From the NCBI RefSeq assembly GCF_048128805.1, contig NC_136020.1, positions 14,280,239-14,344,238 of the forward strand: DNA of 64,000 nt, given 5' to 3'. Origin of the DNA: Centroberyx gerrardi. Its lineage: Eukaryota > Chordata > Actinopteri > Beryciformes > Berycidae. Every line of letters begins with the position of its first letter. Within the stretch, counting starts at the first letter, position 1. Positions 12,150 to 26,500 of this stretch are shown here, one piece after another. The notes under the pieces are model-generated. The model was given only the letters and a program-made list of their open reading frames with translations. It was not told where the DNA came from and ran no database searches. A program made the position numbers and the translations under genes.

Positions 12150-15072
12150 GTTGTTGCTCATTGCCCAGAGTAGAAACAGGTGGAATATGTAAATAAAAGC
12201 AAAAGAAACAACATGGGCTATTCAATATAATTCTTTGGAGGGTGAATCACTCCATCCAAGGGAGAGTCACCTCTGTCCATCCACTGTGATTGTTTGTACA
12301 TAATGGCAGCATTGATTTCAGCCTCACATGGGGTTTTCTGTGTCCCGGTAATTTGTTTGAAGGGAAGGAGGTAAAATGGGAGAAATACTAGTAATGGAGG
12401 TGGAAAAAGCAGAGAGAAAAAGCCACCCACACAGATTTGCACACAGGCACTCATACACTATACAGGCAAGCTTGCTTTAAAGCACAAACAAAAGCACACA
12501 GACATGAACACACACACACCTCTCTCGTAACTGCCCCTCTCCCTCTTTTTCTCTGTAATAGCATCATAAGGAATTAATGCTCTCTACATTTTACATGCAG
12601 GGAGCAACAGCAGAATACGCTTAAATTCTTAGATCACCAATACTACAGTAGTAAGGCATGTGAAAGTAGATGTAACGTGTAGATGTAAATATTGCTGTGA
12701 GGCTAAAGTGCAAGGCAAACACATAATAGCTATAGAAAAAGGCAGAACATTTTTTTTTTTATATTGATGCACTCTTGCAGTATTGCAGACATCTATTCTA
12801 CTGTAAGGGAACTTCAGATTATAACAGAAAGAATACCAAAATTCACAAAATACTGTATATTGTGTTTCTGTGACTAGATTGGATTGGTGGGTGACTGATG
12901 TTGGTTAATGGCAAATGGATATACTGCCACCTATTGATCGAAAACATGCAGTACATTAGTTTGTATTTCAGGCATTCGGTGGATACTTTTATCCAGAGGG
13001 ACTCACAATGAGTGCAACAAGAGAATAAGCTTAAATTTCTAGTTCACCGGACAATAGATACAGCATGTTTCATCTTCAACTGCTTCCCCTCCTGGATGAG
13101 ACTGGACAAAGAAACTGCATTTATGTGAAACAGAAACCCAAATGTGACCCACTGTATATTGGATTGTTTCTTCATAGGCTAAACATGGGAAACCAATCAG
13201 AATTAGGATATATAGTATTTCAATAAGATCTTCTCATCCACTGTAAATGAACAGTTTTGTCCCAGAATAAGATATCTCAGTAACATTTTCAAAATGAAGT
13301 CCAAATGAACTCCAAATGCAGCCTTAGAGAAATAACACTGGTATCCAAATATGGGTTAAATATTTCCCAATATTGCATGGCTATCCTCAGTTAAAGAAAT
13401 TCCAAATTATGTAGTTAATTTGATTGAATAGTCCATTTAATTGTTTAATTGTCGTCCCCCCTGCACATAATACATCTACTCATATACTGTAACATCTACT
13501 GTAGTGTTTAAGGAAGACCAATAGCTATGTGTGCATAATCTTACTGAAATCAGAGATGAACTTATAATACAAAAAAAATCTACTGCTGTTTTGGTTGTAT
13601 TGTTTTTAATGGATTTGCAGCCTGATCGAAGCACAGAACAAAGGAGCGAAACAGACAGATACCCGTGATACCATTTCTGTACAACCCTGGCAAGTTCATA
13701 CACATAAAACATTCTGTGACTGTCTGTTCAAAAGTCATGACCGGTCTCACATGAAGACGTCATCAAAGTGATATGGCTTTAGCTTCAGCTAGAGGACAGA
13801 ATTACAGTATCTACACATATAATTCTGGTTAGGATGTAAGTTAAAACTAACATTCAAAGCTAGCAATCTGCTGAGGTGGCAATAGCAACCGTGTTTGCAA
13901 TGAGTAAACGCTAAAAACGCTGAAAACATTTTGACAAAGAAAATGGCATTCTCTATACTTTTCACACAGCACCATTGAGAATCTAGAAAATGATTCTAAA
14001 ATAGTTTAACAAAAGTTAAGACGAGTTTTCTAATCTACAGCGGTGTTTTCATGACTGTGAAGAAGAAGCTTATTAAAAATAAGTGTGATATACTATATGT
14101 GCCCCAAGGAAAGAAATGTCAAATTGCCCTTATATCTACATAACAACTTCACACAAATCACGCATCCTTCTTTGCTCATTCCATACCTTATACAGTGATT
14201 ATATAGTACAGTTCTTTGCATACTATTCAGTGCTTTGGCCATCTGAGAGCTTAATAGCGCTTGATATAAATAACAAAGCTTGCCCACACTACAGGTTCAA
14301 TTTTACCTTGGTACTGTACAGTTTGTCCAACTAATTTCAACTCCAAACAGGTCACTGCAATGAGAAAATAAAGGGTGGGAGATCAAAAGAGCATATTGAA
14401 GTGGTGATAGAATTCCTTTGTTTTTTGTTTTTTGTTTTCGTCAGTAGACGTAACTTTAAAAAATGACTTTTCTGGATGTATTTGTTCTTATCTGTGGATT
14501 TTGTGGAAAGCCTGGTTAGAGAATTGTGCGCTTTACCAAATCATCTGACGATCATTATCATCTGTCTTCATTCGTTTTGGCCTTGACAATGGGACGACTT
14601 GGATAAAGATCTGGATTTGATGGAGGACATTTTGGATCCCCTCTTCAAAAGACATACAGATATAGCTATTGTAGAAGTCCCACATTTACAGCATGTGTCC
14701 TGCAGTTCTGCTGCGTTGTTGCTCCATCCCCAAAAGAGCGGTTTGGGATTTAAAAGTTGTGTTCATTCAGAAGATGCAGTGAATGGTCTAGCAACAAGTA
14801 GCTTGGGAGACACAAATTTTGTGTTGCAATATACCCATTCAGTTCTACTTTTGTGAAAGAATAACTTCCAGCAACCACTGTGGTGTTACAACAGAAGAGA
14901 TGCAGGACAGATGCATGATGGGAGACCTCTACCATGACTACCAGTGTAAAGAGTGGATGCACCAATCTAATGTGTTTGGAGATGAAACCAAGACTGGATG
15001 TCTTAGCGAGGTCCGTTCAGTATTCAGAGTCCATTCCCAGAGTCCATTTCATGCATGCCACTGGCGACAGGC
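12150..15072. other. cntn1 3' flank, probably 3'UTR in part
   Basis: No coding exon is seen. The first part below the stop could be 3'UTR, but I found no clear AATAAA on the minus strand close by, so the end is not placed. Two related repeat fragments lie at about 12.59-12.67 and 12.97-13.07 kb. Confidence 0.5.
12595..13070. mobile_element. two fragments of a common fish repeat
   Basis: GATACTTTTATCCAGAGGGA with CTCACAATGAGTGCAACAAG (12978-13022) is a diverged form of a repeat widespread in fish (GCTTTTATCCAAAGCGACTTA). The words AATACGCTTAAATTCTTAGA (12613-12632) and GAATAAGCTTAAATTTCTAG (13022-13042) mark two related copies. Confidence 0.5.
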
Positions 15073-15155
15073 CTAAATTTCCAATCCCACAATGCACAGC
15101 GCCAGCAGCAGCAGAGAGACTAAGCTGAGGGAGGGCGTGGTCATAGATGCTTTCC
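15073..15155 (-). CDS. cntn1: cntn1 last coding exon: GPI-anchor signal
   Basis: Acceptor TTTTGCCTCCTCAG at 15156. In phase it reads [20 protein letters not shown] then CIVGLEI and TAG. Small residues (G/A/S) are followed by a spacer and a hydrophobic C-terminus with no charged tail, which fits a GPI attachment signal like human CNTN1 (GAPTLSPSLLGLLLPAFG...). The exon closes the reading frame of the gene. Confidence 0.88.
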
Positions 15156-16654
15156 CTGAGGAGGCAAAAGGAAACAAGCATCAGTGTCATGTTCAGCTCC
15201 GTTTATATATCAAATATCACTATCACTAATTTTACTTATTTACTCGTGATGAAATCAAATGCAAATGTTTACAATGTCATTCCATGTATTAGCTTCCATT
15301 TTTTCCAGACATGCTCAGTCAAGCAAATATGGATTATTACACAGCAAAAAATATCCGTTACAACAAGAGATTAATCCTGTATTGAGTCTATTTTTCTTAA
15401 ATTAATGCCAATCACTCGCCAAGTATCAAGATTATGTCACTTGATTCCAGGAAATTCTTGAAGCACGTTGATTTGTATTGGAAACTAGTGAAATTATCAC
15501 ACCCTATTGGCATTATTACTAATAATAAATTCAATGAAAGTTGTGATTTTAGGACTCAATACATGATTAATTGTTCAACTGAGTTTTTTGCAGAATTGTC
15601 TTACCCTTAATGCTAATCTTCCTGATGGGGCCGTCTCCTCCTTCATAACGGCCGCGCACCATCAGCTCATAGTCTCCCAGCTGGGGCATGGGGAAGTCCA
15701 TGAAGTGCCAGCCAGTGATGTAGACCTTCCCATAGATGTAGCCTGTCTTTCTGAACATGACCTGAGAAACAAGAAACATGGACAATATATTAAGTTCCTG
15801 TTGTATGTAGGGATGTGCTGTTATTTGTGGTGCTAAAACTTCAAAACTTACTGTAAAAAACTATTGTCAAAAGACACCAGGTAGTTCTCACAATGTAGAC
15901 ACATCTCAATTTCACATTTCACAATTTCCATGACATGACTTCCATTTGAGTTCATGCTCTGATGAAGGCCACCAGGCCGAAATGTTAGCACGCGTTTGTG
16001 ACATGACCAAAATAAATTGGTGAAATTGAGATCTGTCTATGCTGTGAATACATTAAGTTCCTCTTATTGGCACACTCTGAAATTTGTTTCAGTAGAGATG
16101 AAAAAAAAAATCACTCTTACATTTATAATAGAACAGTGAGCACAAATGCAACATATGGACAATGCAAAGTGCAAAAGTACCAAACAGACAATACACATTC
16201 AAGTTCTTCAGGCCTAAGTTTGAATCCCAAACCTTGAAAAAGCATAGTGTTCTAGGCGAGGTGAGTAACGGGGGTTGCTAATGTTATCAGCATTTCACAC
16301 ATACATACATATACATACTCAGTCGCCTCTTGTGAAATGTCACATTCAAGTTGAGTGTAAAGGTCGGTGCAAGCCCAGGCCTCAGTGAGGTTTTCTCTAG
16401 GCTTTCACACTGCTTTTGCCTTGGATGTCAGGACTTTTTAGAGCTAAAGGAGGCATGAGGCATGTTTTTCAGAGATGGGAGGGATATAATAATGATGATT
16501 ACCTGTTTAGATAAGGGGAAAAAAACATACATGGGTCTGTCTTTGCCTTTCCTCTTGATGTACTTTGAAAAGTAATATGACAAATCTACCAAACTTCAAA
16601 TGGTTATAACCCGAAAGAACCTTGAATGCAGTAAATTCATTTTTACAACTGACC

Positions 16655-16697
<43 letters not shown>

Positions 16698-19600
16698 TAG
16701 ACAGAAAGCTAGATAGCTCTCCAGACCTACCTTGTAGTACAGTGGGAAGGAAATATTGCCAAACCAGTCGTAGGGGATATGGTCCCACCACACGTACAGC
16801 CACTGTCCTGTCCAGGTGACGTAGCGCCACATCCTGGGAGCCTCAGGCGGCGCTGCAAACAAAACAAAATCATTTGGTAGGAATACTGTACCTGTACCAG
16901 TGTATCGCTACTGTTATGGAAAAAACACATAACTGCAATTTTTAATTTTCTTACTTGAACTGAACGTTTTAATGGTTGTTTTATGGTTGGGAATTCTTAT
17001 GACATTTATCTGCTGAGTAAATTTCATCACTCTTAGGTCCCTAAATCCTGTTAAATCCTCATTGTTAAATTTAAGAAATACATGGGTGTCGATGAGAAAA
17101 TAAGCATTATTTTCTCCAATCCTGAAAAACACATTGCACATAACATCCATCTGTATATCTGTATCATAGCATTACTTATTGTAGACAGGCTACACATTTT
17201 TGTCCGACAACAGCAATATATGCTCAAAATAGGCTAAATATTCTGCTAACTGGCTTTCATTTGTTCTCTAAATGTAATTTATTGGTCTTACGTGGTCTCT
17301 TGGTGAACATCTCACAGTGTTCGCTGGGGGGTCCGAAGCCGGCTCCGTTGAAGGCCCGGACCTCGATGAGGTAGTGAGCGTCTGGCAGCATGTTCTCCAA
17401 CCTGGTCTGGTTGACCGTGGCTGGAACAAATATACGATTGGCTCCCGGCTCCGTGTCGTCGTACTTCCTCCAGTATTTGACCTGATCGGCAAGAAACAGG
17501 ATGAAAGTCAGATGAAATGGTAATCGTTGGATGAAGAGAGGGATTTCGAAGCTAGTATCCACTCATAACACAGTTTCATTCCAAATGGAGGCAGCCACCA
17601 TGTGAAAAAGTGATACCTACTCATTTAAAATGATTGATAGCAAAACATTCAAGCACATTATGATACTTCTTAAAGAACAGTATCTTATTCCTTGGCTGAC
17701 AAATTACCACATACACACCGGATCGTCTATATTTTGGAGGTATTGAATGATGAGCTTCAGGTTTCCTTGAAAGAACTGCAAAACTATAAACTATTTATTG
17801 GAAGTTATTTTTGGTATTTGTTGAATTATTTGATTAATTATTACAAACTGCTTCCCTTTTCTATAACTACTGCATAATTTCATGGTTCTTTCTTGGAAAC
17901 TCAAAATAAATGACCAGAAATTACTTCCTAATTTTCCCTATAATTAGTGCATAATGTCATGGTTCAAAGAAAGTTCTTAAGAAATTAACAGTTCCTTTCA
18001 AGGAAATTAGTAGGAAATTGCAGTCCTGGAAAATAAAGCGTTATAGTTTTTCATCCAAAAAATAGATGCACAGCCAAATCATCACAGTCAATTTAACCCT
18101 GACAGTGAATAAATCAACACTTGGCCTGTGATTCTATCAGTTTACACCCATCAGAGTTAATTTCACACTTTATAGTTTTGAACAATCGCCCCAGAGCCAC
18201 ATCAGCTCTATTGGTGCAAACAACTTTCCAGTCAACACTTGGCATCCTAAAATAACTGTCACTGAAAAATCAACACTTATTAACACCGGAAAATTTGCTG
18301 TCTTTATAGCGTTTTGACACAGAAGTCTTCAGTTGGCAAGGGTGGAAATAACTAATTACATTTACTCACATTACTGTAATTGAGTAGCTTTTTTGTGTAC
18401 TTTTTGTGTACTGTGTACTTGGAGTATTTTTTAAAGTCAGTAATTTTACTTTTACTTAAGTAAGTTTTTTCTGAAGTATTGTACCTCACTACATTTTAAA
18501 TCACCTCCATTACACAGTACAAATTTTGTGGCTCTCATAAGCAACAGAAACTGTAAATTGACAAATTGTGGAGCGATTCGAAGAGTAATCTTTGTTTGTG
18601 CACTTTATTTTGTAATTTAAAAAAAAATCCAATTAAAAACAATCTAGTTTGAACTCTGTCCTCGTCCTTTTACTCTGATTCCATTTTAAATTAGCTGCTT
18701 TTTACTTCTACCTAAGTAAAATATCAGCAAAGTAACAGTACTTCTACTAGTAGGACATTCTACTGCTCTTTCCACCACTGTCAGCTGGTGTGTGGACTCA
18801 GTAAAAGCAGCTCTGTACCTGGTATCCCTCAATGTACTGCTGCAGGCCGGTCCCAGTGTCCACCACTGGCAGCCACCACACCAGAGCTTCATGGGAGGAC
18901 ACCGGCCTGGCGTAGACGTCGGTCGGAGACTCTGAAGGTACTGGAGAAGACAGAGAAATGGATGGGAGGGAGACAGACACTCCAGTGCCATGCTGTACAT
19001 GTAGCCGGTCTATTATGGTCCTGGTTCACTTTCATGCCCTTCAGTTTTCCAGGGGAATACTGAACAAGTAGGCCAGTCGGGTTGAAAGTAGGCCAAAGCC
19101 AAATATTTTTGGGTGCCTTACCAGCACGCCTCTAGTGCACCCATACTGAACTGAACTCTGAACAACAACAACAGTATGAAATGGAAAAACATAGCGTGCT
19201 GGACCGGTACGCGGCACAGTATACATTCACAGTGGGGAAAAAAGAGAAAAGGACGGATAGATAGTGAACCAAAGTGAACCTGTTATTTTCATTGCATGTG
19301 TGCAAATTCTGTACTGATACTGGGCTTGGAACGGGTGTAGTACAGTGTCACACTTTGGTTTTCTACTAGAATACTGAGAAGTTGTGTACATTGTTTGAAT
19401 GTCACCAATGTAATGATGATGTTCCTGCCAGCACCAAATATGCTTGGGTACACTTGCACTAAATTTAACTGTGCACACAACACAATGGAAAGAAATACCA
19501 TATTGTGGCAGGTATGGTACACTTGTACAGTGGAAAAATCCTGAAAATGACTGAAAAATGAACTGAATCCTTACTAACAGGGAAATCAAGAAGGGGAATC

Positions 19601-20538
19601 TTGTGTTTGGGGAATATTGTACAAATTCAAACATTCTCCCTATCACTCGTTCCTCTTTTTAGTGAAAACATCACTGTCACAGACTGACACCATTATACGG
19701 TGCAAAAACGAAGACCTCCTCACCTTCTCGCGGGTAGTAGATGACCTTGGTGAGGCTGTAGGGCCCGTCCCCTTTCACGTTAAACGACTTGATCTTCACC
19801 TGGAACTCTCGCACCTGGAAGTCTTCCTCGGTGGGAACGAAGAAGGGGTCGCGGTGAACGAAGCGCCGGGTCTCGGGGTCTGAGATGGTCTCGTACCACC
19901 AGTCGTAGGCGTCGTGAGGCTTGAAGGCCACGATGTAGCCAAACTTCTTGCCGTAGAAATCCCACGGCTCCACAGGCTGAGGGTGGGGAGCGGAGAGAGA
20001 GGGTGAGGGATTACACACGTCACGGTTACGCTCGGATTTTGCTCACGTTGGGATCCGATAAGCCAGACCACATCATGAAGTGTAAATATGGCAAAAGAGG
20101 TTCAGGTTAGGTATGTGTGTGTGTGTAAGAACCAGCAAATGGAAATTACTAAAAGGATGGTTTAATGTAGGATATTGGCCTGAATTGGTAAATATAAAAT
20201 TACTATTTTTTAAGTCTTGGGGGCAATTTTTTCCCCTCTTCCTCGGATTTTAGGGGCATTTTGAGATTTTTTGGGGCGTTTTTGCCCTTTGACAATGAAA
20301 CAAAAAGATAAACACTGAAATATCAATATAATGTGTGAATGAGAGATTCAAACTGAGACACCTACTGCCCACGTGATGAAGATCTCTCCATCTCTTCCTC
20401 CGTAACCTGCCACATCAGTGGGAGCTACCACAGGAGCTGAGTAAAGAAAGAAAAACTCAGGTGTCCATGCATATGAGGTTTAATTTTCTTCCACATCTAC
20501 TGTACACAAGCAGTCAGCTCCCATACACACACAATTAT

Positions 20539-20590
<52 letters not shown>

Positions 20591-23500
20591 CCTCCCTCTC
20601 TCTCTCCTTACGAGCGTCCCAGGTTTTGATCTTGATGGAGGGGATGCTGGCCTCTCCGGAGCCGTACTCGTTGGTGGCGATGATCCTGAACTGATACTCC
20701 AGCCAGGGGTACAGGTCGGTCACCTCTGCCATCTCCGCATTGGCATCAAGAACGGTCGGAGCTGAGGGAGACACAAAGGGGGCCCATGTCAAATTCTGTT
20801 GTGTTTTTATTCTGTTTGCTATTTGCGGTTAAGGTAGGATGAGGAAAACATGAATTGAAATACAGCTCATAATTTATCTCTTCTAGGGAGTTGGCACAAT
20901 GTAAGAAGTCAGTCACAAGTCAAAGTATTTTGACTGCTTTCTGACTTTTGGTGTTATTGTAATTTTGAGTGAGGAAAATCTTTATTGTATCTTCTAAAAT
21001 CTTAATTTTTTAAGAAAATGGTTCAACATTGCAGTTAAAATGAAAATATCTTTCTACTATTTTCTACAAATGTATTTATTGATAGTATAATTAATCCTTG
21101 TTATACTGTATTTTCTACAGATGATTATGCATATTTATTCTTCTTTGATGTGTATTGTTGTGCTTTACCTTTGTGTTTATGGTTACTAGTATGACTCCAT
21201 CTACACTGATTAATGGTGGTAGATTGGCAAGGGGTTAATTGAGTGCACTGCCCCTTCTCCTCAGCTGTTGATGATTAGGGCAGCTATATAGTGTCACTAG
21301 TACTGTCCATCCTTGATTGTGATAAAGATGCAGTAGCATTGAAACATTAGTCTTTGCACCTTCAATAAAAGGCCAAAGTGTCTGTGTGCTCCAGTGAATC
21401 TTTCTTTATTTTTGCTCCTATGTCCTGCCTGCTGAGAGGCACCGGACTGCCTGTTCTCTTCCAAAGAAGCCGATGCGCGGTGAAATCTCCTTGTTACAAC
21501 ATTGCAGTTTTTTGGGGGGTAAAAAGGTACAATCAGTAACAATAGGATTAATATCAATGGTGACATTTCAAAGCGCTACATGTTGCTTTTTCGTAAAATA
21601 AATTTTCTTCCATGACGAGTTTCTCTTGCAGGTGATCATTTTGACAGAGGAAGTGTCACATTTTTCAAACACCACACCATTTCTCATTTTGGAGTGAAAT
21701 GAGTCAATTCAGGTCAACATGTTAGAGCTTATGACGGTTGAAGAGCGACTTCGCCCCCCAGTGGTGGAGAGCGGTACTCACAGGTGCTGGCGTCCTTCCA
21801 GTCGTCTTCATTCAGAGCCCAGTAGTGTCTGGTCTGAATGGTGTAGTAGAGGATGGGGCTGTTGTGGTCCGCTCCTTTACTCCACAGCAGCTTCACCGAC
21901 TTGTCCCTGATCTCCTCCACCCGGAGCACACCGGGAGGCCCGGGGACACCTGGAGATCAGGTGGTTGGGTCAGGGAACAGAGGAAGGATGCATGGCAAGG
22001 AATTATGTGTGAAAATGGAAGAGGGGTGGATATAACAAGAAATAAAATGCCTAGAATGTAATGTAAAATGAAATCTAATTTTGTCATTTGTGATCGTCTG
22101 AGGCAAAGCATGCTGGGACTGACCTACGATCTTGAGGTCGGCGTACGCTGTGGTGTTGTCCACCACCGTCTGAGCCGTGCAGGTGTAGCGACCCTCGTGC
22201 CACACCTGGACGTTCATGATCTTCAGGTCGCCGCTGTCCTCTTGACTCTGACCGACAGGAGGCAAGAGACGGAGGGAGGAGAGAGGGATGGAGGGAAAAG
22301 AGGAAAGAAAGGAAGGAGGGGAAGAGAGAGGGAGGGAGAGAGAGAGCTGTTAATTCACTCCTTAACTGAAACCATCCTCTGATTTCAATAAATTGAGACA
22401 CAAACCACCACTGACAGTATTTGAAGAGTTTCATCTACTATCTACTATCACAGAATGGTTTGCAACAGGAATATAAAGCAAATGTGGAGTTTTCAAAGGA
22501 TATTAGGTAATTTAAGGCCTTGGTTGACAAAATGATAACACTTTTGCAGACTGAAATTCTCCATATTTTTGATATGTTAAATGATTAACTTCTGGTAATG
22601 ATTTTGTTTTTCTTCAAAATATAGCATTTTGGAATAGAAATCTTCATAAAGAGGATTTAAGGATTCATTTGATTTCCAATCAAATTCATTTGACATTACC
22701 AAGTTTTTACATTGCAGTGGAAGTTCTGTTTGGGATCCCAGTATCAGTATATAGACGAGGGCATTTCAAACCATCAATTGACCAACTGTGAGACAACTGT
22801 CAGATGTTGAATAAGTCTAGAGTGAACCATCACTCTACCATAATGCGTTCGTAGTGTTGCCACTCGGCGTTGAAGTCGATGACTCTGAAGTCGATGGCCC
22901 AGACGAAGGTGATGTCCAGCATGGGGTCGTAGGAAGCGGAGCAACTCAGGATCACCTCCTCACCAACCTTGGCCTCGGTGTCTTCAGGGGGCACAGTGAT
23001 GCTGGTAGCCTCTGGGAAACATCACAAATACACCAAAAACAGGGCAGTTAGAAACACTGTCCCAACACTGCAGGTCACAGGTACGAGCCCACAAAAGCCT
23101 CTTAAGTGTCCATCAACAACCTTGTATCCTGCTGAGGACACTAAACTCCTTCCTGCTTACTGACTGTAAATTGTAAGGATAAGAGCATCAGCTAAAAGAG
23201 TAAAAGCTAAAAGATTTGACATAATTCATTGTCGTTAAAATGTAAGAATAATGTAAAATTACTGTCGCAGTTTGATTGTATTTAAATGTAGAGATCAATA
23301 TACATATGCATCAATGCGCACACACACACTGTACACACTCAGTCAGACCTACACGCAAAAAAAGCGGAGAGCTACACACGGCCTAAATGTTGTATATATT
23401 TCTGAGGGAAACACTGACATACACACACACACACACACGCACACACACACACAGAGTTAGTCCGCCTACCTACCTACACACCCACCTACACACATGTGCA

Positions 23501-26500
23501 TGAGCACACTGACCTGTGATGGTGAGAGAGCCGGAGCTGTTGGCCTTCCCTCGGTCATTCTCAGCGAAGCAGTTATAAAGCCCTTCATCATTCTTAGTGG
23601 CATTGAGGATCTCCAGACTCCCATCAAACATGATGGAAATACTAATGAACAAAATGAACAAAGCTAAGGGGCTGGTCCAGGAGTTTCCAGTGCAAGCCTG
23701 GGTTTGTATTTGCTATCAACTTACACACAAGCATTGACAAGACATTGCCCACACTGATAAAGTTGTGTTTGATGTCTTTACTTTTGAATTTTATTACAAT
23801 AAATTTGACTAAAGTAAGCAAACTTAACTCAACAAAAACCCCTAAACTAAACAGTGGCTTCTTATTACAGTGTGACTTTGTTTGGACGAGTTAGTGTGGT
23901 ATTATAAGTTGTACTGACCGTGAATTGTTGAAGAGCAGCTCTTTGCCCTTGGTCCAGGTGAAGCGGGGTCTGGGAGCCGCTCTGGGTTTACATTCGATCA
24001 CCACACGGCCGTCTTTAGCCCCGAGAAGCTGCTTCTTCACTGGGTTAAACTCAAATGTAGGAGCACAGGCTGGAGGAAGATAATAAAGGTAACAGTTCAG
24101 AAAGCACTGAAGTGTGTGTTGTGTTTAGTGTAAATGAGTCGATTTAAAGTCTTTTATTTAGACATTGTTGTTCCCAATTTCATTTTGTATTCTATCAGTG
24201 AAGAAATTATATTACATCAATATGCAATTGTTTTAAAGTCGAGATGAAATGAAAAATGCCTTTTTAACCCTTTTAGATCACATCCCCGGTCATATCGTGC
24301 ACCTATATACCAATATATGCAAAAAAAAATACAAAAAATCAATTTCTTTGTATTCTTATATCAAAATTCAATCATGTTTTCTTCCTGTAAAACAAAATAT
24401 GCCATGTGCTTACGTAAGCATGCCCATAACCAATTTCAACCAATAATATCATGACATCCACCCATTAGCTAGCTAGCAACAGCATGGTACTTCGGTGTGT
24501 CTTCGGGTGTTATGACACGCCCACTTTTCAACGTTCAAATCAAATTCCTCCCAACGTTATGTCCCGCCTGTCTTTCCTGTTTCACTCGGAAATACGTCAC
24601 GATACGGAAGTTAGATACTCTCGAAATGCTTCATGTTTCATCTCGACTTTAACAAGGAGTGTTTTTAAAAATGTAATTGGTTATTTATGTGTTGAGTGAG
24701 TTTCATGACACTTTGACCCTTGAAACCTGTTAAAACCCAACTGTATAATTTCAAAAATACACGAGTGTCAACGAGAAGCTTTCATCTCTTCGTTCCTGAA
24801 AAACTTTGCAGATGCATATTTTCTGTCAGACAACAGTGACATCTAATATTCAGTGAACCAATGAGAGCGCAGTTTTCTGGGCCGACTCACAAATCACTCG
24901 CAGCTCGGCGTTGGCATATTTGATTCCCCAGTAGTTCTCAGCGACACACTGGTACATCCCTGAGTCATCGAAAGTCAGACTGGAAAACTTCAACTCCCCT
25001 TTCCCATACTGGAAAAAAACACATATCAAATGTAGTGTTGCTACTTGTTTCTTTAAACTTATTAGACATTATTCTTATAATGTTATAATTATAACCCGCA
25101 CACTGTTAAATCATCTTTCATAGTTTGAACATAGAACATACTGTAGATGGTCTATTGACTGAAATGTTAACATCACTGCACTTTGAACACTGAAATACAC
25201 ATAAGAAGCATCTCATCCTCATATTTTTGAGCGTGTTGGTACCACATACTATACTCTCTAAACATTAGCATACTCCCACCCCCCGATCGCCCCATCTCTT
25301 TATTGGTAGCCAACAAAATGCATGAGTTTTCACCATATATCCATCTTTGTACCAGCGGATGTAAGGGAAGGGCTTCCCTGATGCCACACAGCGCATGGTG
25401 TGTTCTGAGCCGATGTCGATCTGAGTATTGTTGATGGTCTCCGCCCACTCCGGGGCAGCTGCCAAACAGAAAGGGGTGTAAATATGATTATGTCCAACAA
25501 AATATACAGATGCATCCATCATAGAAGTCCCACTTGTTGCTTTATCCCTAACATGAGTTAATGATGTGGGACAGGTACTTTCATGATGGTTACCACTGTA
25601 GGGAAACTATAACATCTGTGAGTTCACTTGCTTTGATAATATTTTGAAATGAGGCTGATCACAAATAGCAAGAAAATGAACAAAGTGGTTTGCACTGGAA
25701 ACAAGTGAAATTATCAGATTTTTTTTAATCATTTATGTTAAGGGAAATAACATCTAAGACTCCATACTAAGTTAAATGACTTGTTAAGATGGATGTTTTT
25801 GCAGTGGTTACTCTACAAATACATTCACCCTGCTAAAGCTAGTGAAGTATGCTAGTATGAGTTCACTTACACTCCACATAGAGCCAAGCCTTGTGCCAGT
25901 CCTTCCCTTTCGTGTTGATGGCTTCACACTCATATGCTCCTGCATCTTCATACTGCACGTTGTAAAGGTGGAGCAGGGCTCCAGATTCACTGATCTCATG
26001 ATTAGCTGGGAGGTCTGTGGCGTCCACCTTCCTCCATACGATATGAGGAATGGGGCTGAACAGACACAAGTTGATTGAATTTAATTAACTTTATATGCCC
26101 TCACTGAGCAGTTGTTATGATATAAAAACAGTTATGGAATAAAAACATACATTACAACAACAAACACACACATGAACAATTACCTTTACATAAAACCTCT
26201 GAGAAAACAGCAATCCCATATATAGGATATTAAAATCTACTGTAGGCTATATAGGTAGAATGCTATTAAGCAGCAAAGGTGGTTTCCCAGACACATTTTT
26301 CAAAACTGGGGTACCTGAGCAAGCATCACAAAAACTACTACTGACATTGAATTTTCAACATTTTTAAAGGGGCCGATATATGATCTAAAATGTTTAATGT
26401 AGACATTGTTAAAGTTTGATTTTGTTTGTAAAGTTATTGCATTTAAAAACAACAACAAAAAAAACCATTTGGTCTTGATCGTCTCCCCTCACAAAAAAAT

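Noticed and set aside
12218..15072. Further exons of the lectin or contactin genes
   Set aside because: No frame with family motifs or paired splice sites was found in either strand.
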